This document shows positions 1-5,336 of a stretch of 5,336 nt of DNA, in pieces (the stretch's first letter is position 1; each line of letters begins with the position of its first letter). The notes under the pieces are model-generated. The model was not told where the DNA came from. It searched no databases and saw only the letters and a program-made list of their open reading frames with translations. This DNA comes from Gemmatimonadales bacterium. Lineage in GTDB: Bacteria > Gemmatimonadota > Gemmatimonadetes > Gemmatimonadales > GWC2-71-9. Made by a program: the position numbers and the translations under genes. Location of the stretch: positions 1-5,336 of the forward strand of contig JACCSZ010000442.1 of the NCBI GenBank assembly GCA_013812695.1, written 5' to 3'.

Positions 1-2088
1 CATCAGGACCGCGCCGGCCGCCGGTGACAGCACGACGCCGACCGGCGCGAGCACCCCGGCCGCGAGCGGGATGGCGACGATGTTGTACCCCGCCGCCCAC
101 CAGAGATTCTGCACCATCTTGCGGTAGCTCGCTCTCGACAGGGCCACCAGCCGCGGCACGTCGCGAGGGTCGCTCCGGACGAGCACGATGTCGCCGGCCT
201 CGACCGCCACTTCGGTGCCCGCCCCGATCGCGATGCCGACGTCCGCGGTGGCCAACGCGGGCGCGTCGTTCACGCCGTCGCCGACCATGGCGACGCGCTT
301 CCCCATCCGCTGCAGCTCCTTGACCTTGTCCGCCTTGCCCTCCGGGGGGACCTGCGCGAACACGGTATCGATGTTCAGCTGCCGGGCCACTGTCGCGGCG
401 ACCGCGTTCGCGTCGCCCGTCAGCATGGCCACTTCGATCTCGAGGGCATGGAGCCGCTCGATCGCGGCCTTCGATTCCGGCCGAATGGCGTCGGCCACGG
501 CGAACGCCGCCAGGACCTGCACCCCCTCGATGAGGTAAATCACCCCTTGGCCCTCCGCCGCGGCCGCCTCGGTGAACTGGGCAAGCTCGGGCGGCACGGT
601 CGCATCGCGCTGCACCAGGAGATTAGGCCCGCCGACGGCCAGGACGCGGTCGCTAAGGCGCCCCTCCACACCGTAGCCAGGGATCGCCTGGAACTCCTCG
701 GCTCGAGGAATGGAAAGCCCGCGCTCGGCGGCGCTGGCGACCACGGCTCGCGCCACGGGGTGTTCGGAATCGTGCTCGAGCGACGCAGCCAGGCGAAGGG
801 CTTCCTCGTCCGTCACGCCAGCGATGGTGCGCTGCCCCACCACCCGGTGCTCCCCAAGCGTCAGGGTTCCGGTCTTGTCGAAGACGATGGTGTCCAGCAG
901 GCGCGCCTCTTCCAACCCTCGGCGGTTGCGTACCAGCAACCCGCTGCGCGCACCGAGCGTCGTGGAAATCGCAATGACCAGCGGGACGGCGAGGCCCAGT
1001 GCGTGCGGGCACGCGATGACAAGTACCGTAACGAGCCGCTCGACCGCGTATGCCGGCTCCGCTCCGGCAGCCAGCCACGCGACCAGCGTTACCGCGCCGG
1101 CGCCGAGGGCCACGAACGTCAACCAGAACGCCGCGCGATCGGCCAGTGCCTGGGCGCGGGACTTGGACGACTGGGCCTCCGCGACCAGGCGCATGATGCC
1201 GGCGAGCGCGGTTCGATCTCCCGTCCCCGTGACGTCGACCCGCAGGACCCCGGCCTCGTTGACCGATCCCGCGATCACGCGGTCCCCGGGCGCCTTCGGC
1301 ACCGGCCGACTCTCGCCGGTGAGCATGGACTCGTTCACCGTGCTGCGGCCCTCGCGCACGGCGCCGTCCGCCGGAATCCTCCCTCCGGGCCGGACGAGCA
1401 CGCGGTCCCCCTCCGCCAGCTCGGCGATCGGAACCGTGTCGACCTGCTCGGGCTGCCCCACGGTCCGGATCCGCTCGGCGACAGCGGGGAGGAGCTTCGC
1501 CAGCTCCGCCAGCGCCCCTTGAGCCTGCGTGATCGAGCGCATCTCGATCCAGTGGCCCAGCAGCATGATGGTCACGAGGGTGGCGAGTTCCTCCCAGAGT
1601 GGCATGCCGGGGTACCCCAACGTCACCGCAGCACTGAAACCGAATGCGACGGCGATCGCGAGCGCGATGAGCGTCATCATGCCGGGCAGGCGGTCTCGGA
1701 GCTCGCGCACGGCACCCTGGATGAAGGGCCACCCGCCATAGAAGAACACCAGGGTGCCGAAGACGGCAGGGATCAATCGCGCGCCCGGTACCGCAGGCGG
1801 CGAATAGCGCAAGAGATCCTGAAGCATGTGTCCCCACACGAGCGTGGGGCCGGTCAGGAGCAGTGAGATCCAGAACTTCCGGCGGAACATCGTGACGGAG
1901 TGGCCGGCATGCTTGTCGTGGCTGGCGTGGTCGCCTGGGCTGGGTGCGCCACGAGAGGTGACATCCCCCTCGAGTGGCCCGGGAGCCTCCGGGTGTTCAG
2001 GATAGCCGGGCTTCTGCGGGGCCTCCGCGAGACTTGGTGTGTGGCCGTGGCCGGGATGCGACGTGTGATGCGATTGCGAATCTTTCAC
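1..2088 (-). CDS. copB: CPH-type (P1B-3, CopB-like) copper-exporting P-type ATPase, C-terminus cut by window edge
   Basis: This is an inner-membrane heavy-metal pump that uses ATP to export copper (possibly also silver). The minus-strand frame is open from GTG 2088 to base 1, giving 696 residues. The N-terminus (about 1-66) is His-rich and has no CxxC metal-binding domain. Two helix pairs follow (about 73-116 and 137-178). The actuator motif TGES is at 257-260. The TM6 metal site is CPH (360-362). The phosphorylation motif DKTGT starts at D404. The SEHP motif has H443-P444, GxGxxG is at 471-476, TGDAN at 557-561 and GDGVND at 603-608. TM7 matches N-x6-YN-x4-P (N661, Y668, N669, P674), the P1B-3 pattern. 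The sequence ends within the last helix, so roughly 20-30 residues are probably missing. The GTG start is chosen for its strong ribosome site; an in-frame GTG at 2199 has none. It is transcribed away from the plus-strand genes. The family assignment is firm; metal specificity (Cu+, Cu2+ or Ag+) is not visible, and the symbol reflects class only. Confidence 0.95.
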   Translation of the reverse strand, partial: MKDSQSHHTSHPGHGHTPSLAEAPQKPGYPEHPEAPGPLEGDVTSRGAPSPGDHASHDKHAGHSVTMFRRKFWISLLLTGPTLVWGHMLQDLLRYSPPAVPGARLIPAVFGTLVFFYGGWPFIQGAVRELRDRLPGMMTLIALAIAVAFGFSAAVTLGYPGMPLWEELATLVTIMLLGHWIEMRSITQAQGALAELAKLLPAVAERIRTVGQPEQVDTVPIAELAEGDRVLVRPGGRIPADGAVREGRSTVNESMLTGESRPVPKAPGDRVIAGSVNEAGVLRVDVTGTGDRTALAGIMRLVAEAQSSKSRAQALADRAAFWLTFVALGAGAVTLVAWLAAGAEPAYAVERLVTVLVIACPHALGLAVPLVIAISTTLGARSGLLVRNRRGLEEARLLDTIVFDKTGTLTLGEHRVVGQRTIAGVTDEEALRLAASLEHDSEHPVARAVVASAAERGLSIPRAEEFQAIPGYGVEGRLSDRVLAVGGPNLLVQRDATVPPELAQFTEAAAAEGQGVIYLIEGVQVLAAFAVADAIRPESKAAIERLHALEIEVAMLTGDANAVAATVARQLNIDTVFAQVPPEGKADKVKELQRMGKRVAMVGDGVNDAPALATADVGIAIGAGTEVAVEAGDIVLVRSDPRDVPRLVALSRASYRKMVQNLWWAAGYNIVAIPLAAGVLAPVGVVLSPAAGAVLM

Positions 2089-2100
2089 GATCTCCTCCCC
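2089..2100 (-). promoter_or_regulatory. Strong ribosome binding site fixing the GTG start of the P-type ATPase
   Basis: Read on the minus strand, GGGGAGGAG (2100 down to 2092) is followed by ATC and then the GTG at 2088. The GGAGG core leaves a spacer of 5 bases. The next in-frame candidate upstream (GTG 2199) lacks a Shine-Dalgarno sequence. The first internal ATG (codon 67, around 1890) would remove the whole His-rich tail. Confidence 0.75.
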
Positions 2101-2275
2101 GATTCGAACACCCGAGCCAAGTGGAGCTCCAACCGCCGCGGGAACATGAGGAACAGGGCAGACGGAGCCCGCGAGGGTGGGGCCCTCTCCTTTATGCACT
2201 ATAAAACGACACTTTCACACAGCGCGACGCAATGGGCATGAGGGGGCCGGGAGGATGGCATTCTTTGCGGCGCGG

Positions 2276-2300
2276 TTGTATTTTACGCTGGATAAAACAA
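2276..2300. repeat. AT-rich imperfect inverted repeat, possible operator
   Basis: The arms TTTTA (2281-2285) and TAAAA (2293-2297) flank a 7-base centre. They are extended by TTG (2276-2278) and CAA (2298-2300) if the TA at 2279-2280 is looped out. The repeat is striking in this GC-rich sequence and lies in the divergent promoter region about 90 bases before the barrel gene. It could be an operator or the melting region of a promoter. No known regulator's consensus was recognised. Confidence 0.35.
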
Positions 2301-2303
2301 GCG

Positions 2304-2327
2304 CTTCGGCCATGCGGCCAGACGAAG
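2304..2327 (+). other. Short imperfect hairpin upstream of the barrel gene
   Basis: CTTC (2304-2307) can pair with GAAG (2324-2327), and GGCC (2308-2311) with GGCC (2316-2319), around an ATGC loop with a one-sided AGAC bulge. If transcription begins at or before the AT-rich repeat just upstream, this would fold in the 5' leader. It has no T-tract and is not a terminator. It may be incidental given the GC richness. Confidence 0.25.
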
Positions 2328-2374
2328 TCCCAGGCAGACGTTTTAAGGCCGTACGGAACTCGCGACAATAGCGT

Positions 2375-2380
2375 GAGGAG
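2375..2380 (+). promoter_or_regulatory. Ribosome binding site of the beta-barrel gene
   Basis: GAGGAG lies 7 bases before ATG 2388. It decides between three candidates: ATG 2388 at good spacing; ATG 2381, which abuts the site and opens a different, non-coding-looking frame; and an in-frame ATG at 2232 that would place 52 atypical residues in front of the signal peptide. Confidence 0.7.
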
Positions 2381-2387
2381 ATGTGTC

Positions 2388-3257
2388 ATGCCTTATCCGA
2401 CGCGGAACAGTCGCGCCTGCCCGCCCCACCGCTCCCTGGTGATCGGTGCGGCACTCGCAGGGGCAGCTGTGACGCTGACGGTCGCGCCCCTGGCTGCGCA
2501 GACCGACTTCTACAACACAGATCGCAATCGTCCGATCCAGATCGAGGATGCCTTCCCCACCGAGCGATACGCCTTCGAGCTCCAGCTCGCGCCGGTGCGG
2601 CTGGAGCGGGTCGACGGCGGGCTCTACAACTGGGGCTTCGAGCCCGAGATCACGTATGGGATCTTCCCACGCACCCACCTGGAAATCGGTGTGCCGCTGG
2701 CCTTCGTCGATGGTGGGCCGAGCGGTGGCACGGACTTTGGGCTCGCGGGTCTCGACGTGTCGGTGCTCCACAACCTCAATCTGGAGACCGCGAGCCTCCC
2801 AGCGTTCGCGCTCGTGGCCGACGCCGTGCTCCCGGTGGGCTCACTGGCGCCAGACAAGGCCTACCTTTCGGTGCGAGGGATCGCCACGCGCACCTTCACC
2901 TGGGCCCGCTTTCACCTGAACGGCCAATACACCTTCGGCAGCGCCGACGGGGCCGGCACGGCGGGAAACAGCGTGGTGGAGCTCTCCCGCTGGCTTGCGG
3001 GCATCGCGGTGGACCGCACCTTTCCCCTCCGCTCGACGCTGGTCACCGCCGAGCTTTACATCCAGGACCCCCTGGCTGCCAACAGCGACCTCGAGCTGAA
3101 CGCCGGCGCCGGGATCCGCTATCAGCTGAGTCCGCAGTTCGCGCTCGACGGTGGGCTGGGGCGGCGGCTCACTGGAGTCGATCAGTCGTGGTTCGTCACC
3201 TTCGGCGCCGCCTACGCGTTCGCGATCCGCGGACTCATTCCGGTGCCACGGCGCTGA
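2388..3257 (+). CDS. Secreted outer-membrane beta-barrel protein (MetA/phenol-degradation-type transporter-like), putative copper-module partner
   Basis: The protein has 289 residues. A Sec signal peptide is clear: Arg/His-containing n-region, hydrophobic stretch about 17-34 and a likely cut after LAA (about residue 37). The mature part alternates hydrophobic and polar residues in short strands ending at turns rich in Gly, Asp and Pro. Examples are YAFELQLAPVRLE (61-73), EITYGIFPRTHLEIGVPLAFV (87-107), ARFHLNGQYTFG (173-184), AGIRYQLSPQFALDGGLGRRL (241-261) and a C-terminal WFVTFGAAYAFAI (268-280). This is the pattern of an outer-membrane barrel. The overall look recalls barrel proteins annotated as putative MetA-pathway phenol-degradation or 'transporter' proteins; I recognise the style, not a specific characterised member. 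It starts 299 bases from the divergent copper pump and is followed 109 bases later by the Met/His-rich protein, probably in the same transcript. It contains no Met/His copper motif itself. Its substrate is unknown. A role like the outer-membrane component of Pco/Cop systems is inference. Confidence 0.8.
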   Translation: MPYPTRNSRACPPHRSLVIGAALAGAAVTLTVAPLAAQTDFYNTDRNRPIQIEDAFPTERYAFELQLAPVRLERVDGGLYNWGFEPEITYGIFPRTHLEIGVPLAFVDGGPSGGTDFGLAGLDVSVLHNLNLETASLPAFALVADAVLPVGSLAPDKAYLSVRGIATRTFTWARFHLNGQYTFGSADGAGTAGNSVVELSRWLAGIAVDRTFPLRSTLVTAELYIQDPLAANSDLELNAGAGIRYQLSPQFALDGGLGRRLTGVDQSWFVTFGAAYAFAIRGLIPVPRR

Positions 3258-3366
3258 ACCGCGGCCGGGGCCCGGAGCGTTCCTTGTCCAGGGACAGCAA
3301 CCGGGCGCGACCACCGGTGAGCGGGACCTTGAGTTTACAGCACGAGGAGCACCACAGGAGCATGCT
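3258..3366 (+). other. Short intergenic spacer inside the probable barrel/Met-His operon
   Basis: The 109 bases contain GC-rich self-complementary runs (around 3261-3275) and a small TGTCC-AG-GGACA inverted repeat (3285-3296). No T-tract follows either, so I call no terminator. No promoter is evident. The spacer ends with the ribosome site GGAG (3357-3360), 6 bases before ATG 3367. Confidence 0.4.
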
Positions 3367-4950
3367 ATGACTCGCGATGCATCTCGCACCCGCACCGGCC
3401 TTCGGAGTCTCGCCCTCTCGGCCGCGCTCGCCGCCGCGGGGTGGGGTACCGCCGGCGCGCAGTGGGTGCAACAGTCCGACCAGTTCTATCTCCCCGCCGA
3501 GCACAACTGGGCGTTCCGGAGCGAGTACTCCGCCGCCGACCGGCTGTTCAACGCCTTCGACTACGGGCACGCGATCCTCTACGAGAAACTCTACACCAGG
3601 CCCGGCGCCCCACCGGGAGAGCTCGAGGAGAAGGAGTACGACTTCATCACCCGGAAGCTCCTGGTGAAGCCGCCGCGCGTGCCGCTCGAGGAGGGCGCGA
3701 TCGAGATCGCCTACGCGAAGATCGCCCCGGAAGCGAAGGCGATGTTCGACTGGGCCCACGTGCTGCACCGGCAGATTTACGACGTGTGGGCGGATGAGAG
3801 CATTCCCCTCGCCGAGAAGGACGCGCGGGTCGCGGAGCTTCTCCGCTACTACAAGTCGCGGCCTGATCTCGCCTTTAGCTCGGTGCCGAAGAGCATGGAG
3901 CTGATGGAGGGCCAATACTTTTCGCTCGCCTTCCGGCGGGAGTACCCCAAGTTCAACGGGCTCATCTGGGCCTATCACTGGCTGCAGGTCGGGCTCTACG
4001 AACCGCTCGTGACTGGAAAGACGGTCGCGGACCGCCAGACCGGGGTCCTGGCGGCCGTCGCCCGGTTCAAGCAGATGCTCGAGAACCCGCCCGCGGACAT
4101 GCCGCGGCTCATGCCGATGACGGTGGCCGTGGCCCCGGCCTTCGCGGCGCGCTATCCCGAGGCGGCGATCATCTTCGACAACCTCCACGCGATGCACGAC
4201 GTGATCAGCGACATCCTGGCCTCGCCCGAGGTGCTGAAGAAGCAGAAGCGCGAGGAGATCCTCAGGGCCGGGGCGCGGTACCGCGACAGCACGTCGTTCG
4301 CCTGGACGGAGAAGGAATGGCGTAAGATGTCGCACGCGATGGGTGCCCAGAACATGGGCGGGCCGGCGGTCGGCTTCCTCGCGGCACTGCCCGAGCCGAC
4401 GGTCGCGATCGGCGCCACGCACGCCGATGCGATGCAACACGGTGGAGGCGGCATGGCCGGGATGGACCATTCCAAGATGTCGGGCATGCAGACCGACTCG
4501 GCGCGGGGCGCGGGGCGCGACAGCAAGGCGGGCATGGATCACGGTGCGATGGGTGCCGACACGGCGGGCGGCCAGCCGGCACCCGGTCATGCCGCGATGG
4601 GCGATTCCGCCATGGGGAAAGGCGCTCCCGACTCGAATGGTGCGGGGAGGCAGGCCTCCATGTCGCCGATGATGGAGATGCACCGCCGCATGATGGCCGA
4701 CCCGGTCATCCGGCAGCGCATAATGGCGGACACCGCGATGCGGCGCATGATGCAGGACATGGAGCGGCAGGTGCCGCCCGATCAGCGCGGCAAGACGGGA
4801 ACGGCCAAGAGCAACAAGAAGGTGGGCCACGGCCACCCGGCACCAGCAGCGACGCCTTCGCCGAAGCAGCCGGCGGACACCGCCACTGATACGGACCACG
4901 GCGGCATGGACCACGACGGGATGCCGGGGAGGGAGAACAAGAAACCGTGA
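3367..4950 (+). CDS. Exported protein with unassigned His/acidic helical domain and Met/His-rich copper-binding-like tail
   Basis: The protein has 527 residues. A Sec signal peptide occupies about 1-32 (hydrophobic 14-27, ending AGAQ), so it acts outside the cytoplasm. Residues about 33-345 are mostly helical by composition and carry recurrent His/acidic/aromatic motifs: AEHNW (H46), FDYGHAILYE (H68, E73), FDWAHVLHRQIYD (H131, H134, D139), WAYHWLQVGLYE (H204, E212) and NLHAMHDVISD (H274, H277, D278, D282). I do not recognise this domain. The tail (about 350-527) is low in complexity and rich in Met, His, Gly and Asp. It has MDHSKM (366-371), MDHGAM (390-395), TDHGGM (509-514) and MDHDGM (514-519), similar to motifs in periplasmic copper-resistance proteins, plus a Met/Arg helix-like segment (435-465). 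The start at 3367 fits the GGAG site 6 bases upstream and the signal peptide; the frame stays open back to 3151 but that part looks non-coding. Copper binding is inferred from motifs and from the neighbouring pump. Enzymatic activity cannot be excluded or shown. Confidence 0.85.
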   Translation: MTRDASRTRTGLRSLALSAALAAAGWGTAGAQWVQQSDQFYLPAEHNWAFRSEYSAADRLFNAFDYGHAILYEKLYTRPGAPPGELEEKEYDFITRKLLVKPPRVPLEEGAIEIAYAKIAPEAKAMFDWAHVLHRQIYDVWADESIPLAEKDARVAELLRYYKSRPDLAFSSVPKSMELMEGQYFSLAFRREYPKFNGLIWAYHWLQVGLYEPLVTGKTVADRQTGVLAAVARFKQMLENPPADMPRLMPMTVAVAPAFAARYPEAAIIFDNLHAMHDVISDILASPEVLKKQKREEILRAGARYRDSTSFAWTEKEWRKMSHAMGAQNMGGPAVGFLAALPEPTVAIGATHADAMQHGGGGMAGMDHSKMSGMQTDSARGAGRDSKAGMDHGAMGADTAGGQPAPGHAAMGDSAMGKGAPDSNGAGRQASMSPMMEMHRRMMADPVIRQRIMADTAMRRMMQDMERQVPPDQRGKTGTAKSNKKVGHGHPAPAATPSPKQPADTATDTDHGGMDHDGMPGRENKKP

Positions 4951-5092
4951 GGCCGGCGGGCCGATGCGCCTGAGAAGTCCCGTTCGGTATCATGGGGCCA
5001 GAGGGACGCAGCGGTGCCGCTGGAGTCAGAAGAGGAAGAGTCGGGACACCCTGATTGCGTACCGACATACGGTCCCATAAACTGTTGCCGTC
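4951..5092 (+). other. Intergenic gap with a short inverted repeat and a weak promoter-like pair
   Basis: The 142 bases hold the inverted repeat CAGCGG-TG-CCGCTG (5009-5022), which could form a 5-bp stem with a GTGC loop. No T-run follows, so it is at best a weak or factor-dependent terminator. Further on, TTGCGT (5055-5060) and CATAAA (5076-5081) are separated by 15 bases and resemble a poor -35/-10 pair for the small downstream gene. GGGAC (5043-5047) can pair with GTCCC (5072-5076) across the same stretch. Confidence 0.3.
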
Positions 5093-5308
5093 ATGCAAAC
5101 CTCGACACCCACGTGCGAAGAGGCCCCCACCCACATGGCTGACGTGCCCCCCGAACCCAACGATCGCACCAGCGTAACGCCCGGCCGCGGATCGACCACC
5201 AGCACACCACGCTGGGTGTGGGTGTTTGGGGTGATCGCCATCGTCCTGGTCCTGCTGTTTGTCATCCAGCACCTCGCCGGCGGTGGCCTTGGGGGCCACA
5301 CCCCGTGA
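5093..5308 (+). CDS. Small single-pass membrane protein of unknown function
   Basis: This 71-residue protein has a polar, Pro/Thr/Ser-rich N-terminus (1-38), then TPRW leading into one strongly hydrophobic helix (about 41-59), and a short Gly-rich, His-containing tail ending GGHTP. The charge and hydrophobicity pattern suggests a cytoplasmic membrane protein with a short exposed tail. I recall similar small 'TPRWV...LVLLFVI...GGG' proteins of unknown function in environmental bacteria, sometimes followed by a multi-pass membrane protein; this is memory, not a search. The start is uncertain. ATG 5093 has no ribosome site and lies about 12 bases after a -10-like CATAAA, so it could be nearly leaderless. 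ATG 5135 (57 residues) has AAGAGG 12 bases upstream. The 14 extra codons show the GC-rich third positions of coding DNA, so the longer form is given. Its stop overlaps the next start (TGATG). Any link to copper rests on proximity only. Confidence 0.65.
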   Translation: MQTSTPTCEEAPTHMADVPPEPNDRTSVTPGRGSTTSTPRWVWVFGVIAIVLVLLFVIQHLAGGGLGGHTP

Positions 5309-5336
5309 TGACCATGACGCCCGGCCTCCGCAAGTT
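5308..5336 (+). CDS. Start of a downstream gene, cut by the window edge (possible membrane protein)
   Basis: ATG 5308 overlaps the TGA of the small membrane protein (TGATG), the usual arrangement for translational coupling. The visible codons read MTMTPGLRK and then leave the window; a second in-frame ATG is at 5314. MTPGLRK resembles the opening of multi-pass membrane proteins of unknown function that I recall following such small membrane proteins. Nine codons are too few to identify a family, so only the presence of a coupled gene is claimed. Confidence 0.45.

Larger units (their letters stand above)
2089..2387. promoter_or_regulatory. Divergent intergenic region between the copper pump and the beta-barrel gene
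   Basis: About 300 bases separate the two divergent starts, so promoters for both directions should lie here. I see no convincing gene in it. The composition changes: GC-rich flanks contain AT-rich islands at 2191-2220, 2276-2300 and 2340-2346. On the minus strand TATAGT (2203-2198) is a good -10-like hexamer for the pump, but no -35 sits at normal spacing; the nearest TTGCGT (2232-2227) is 23 bases away. On the plus strand GATAAA (2291-2296) is -10-like, with TTGCGG (2265-2270) 20 bases upstream, a long spacer of the kind MerR-family activators use. A matching dyad is not evident, so individual promoter calls remain weak. Confidence 0.5.

Noticed and set aside
448..1866. Long open frames overlapping the P-type ATPase: plus strand 448-1866 and 710-1522, minus strand 653-1837
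   Set aside because: They are Arg/Pro/Gly/His-rich translations with no recognisable motifs, and they lie across the ATPase frame, which contains every catalytic motif in order. They are the by-product of a high-GC gene.
2256..2270. Sigma-54-like TGGCATTCTTTGCGG upstream of the barrel gene
   Set aside because: The GG and GC elements are separated by 8 bases, whereas sigma-54 promoters need 10. The resemblance is coincidental.
2232..2387. 52-residue N-terminal extension of the barrel protein from ATG 2232
   Set aside because: There is no ribosome site before 2232, the residues look non-coding, and the extension would bury the signal peptide. GAGGAG 7 bases before ATG 2388 gives a better start.
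1900..2389. Small open frames in or near the divergent region (plus 1900-2241, minus 2192-2389)
   Set aside because: Neither has a convincing ribosome site or protein-like composition. The first largely overlaps the ATPase N-terminus, and the second spans the promoter region and both AT-rich islands.
3285..3296. TGTCC-AG-GGACA inverted repeat as a terminator between the barrel and Met/His genes
   Set aside because: The two-base loop is too tight for the full stem, which leaves four pairs, and no T-tract follows.
3151..3366. 72-residue N-terminal extension of the Met/His protein
   Set aside because: It would overlap the end of the barrel gene in another frame and precede a clear signal peptide. 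GGAG before 3367 supports the shorter form.
3235..4914. 559-codon open frame on the minus strand opposite the Met/His protein
   Set aside because: Its translation is a run of Arg, His, Leu and Val with no domain, and it is exactly antisense to a gene with a signal peptide, a ribosome site and copper-type motifs. It is an antisense shadow.

Overview
The window is strongly GC-rich, densely coding DNA from a bacterium with an outer membrane. It encodes an outer-membrane-type beta-barrel and two precursors with Sec signal peptides that end in ...LAAQ and ...AGAQ. That signal-peptide style and the mix of families resemble Gemmatimonadota or a related environmental phylum. This placement is inferred from style alone; no rRNA or other marker gene is present.

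Layout. Positions 1-2088 (minus strand) hold nearly all of a CPH-class (P1B-3, CopB-type) heavy-metal P-type ATPase. It starts at GTG 2088 and runs off the left edge just before its last transmembrane helix would finish. Positions 2089-2387 are a divergent intergenic region with AT-rich islands, inverted repeats and a repeated ATAAAAC(G/A)A word. On the plus strand follow a 289-residue secreted beta-barrel protein (2388-3257) and a 527-residue exported protein (3367-4950). The latter joins a His/acidic-rich helical N-terminal region that I cannot assign to a family to a Met/His-rich tail with four (M/T)DHxxM motifs. After a 142-base gap come a small single-pass membrane protein (5093-5308) and, overlapping its stop codon in TGATG, the first codons of another gene that leaves the right edge.

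How the genes may work together. The P1B-3 pump would move copper (or silver) out of the cytoplasm. The Met/His-rich protein has the kind of motifs that bind copper outside the cytoplasm, and the barrel would sit in the outer membrane. Together they look like a compact copper-handling module spanning the envelope, analogous in logic, but not visibly in sequence, to the Pco/Cop systems. Only the pump's identity is firm. The copper role of the two plus-strand genes is inferred from motifs and from their divergent position next to the pump. No metal-sensing regulator, mobile element, RNA gene or CRISPR array was seen in the window.
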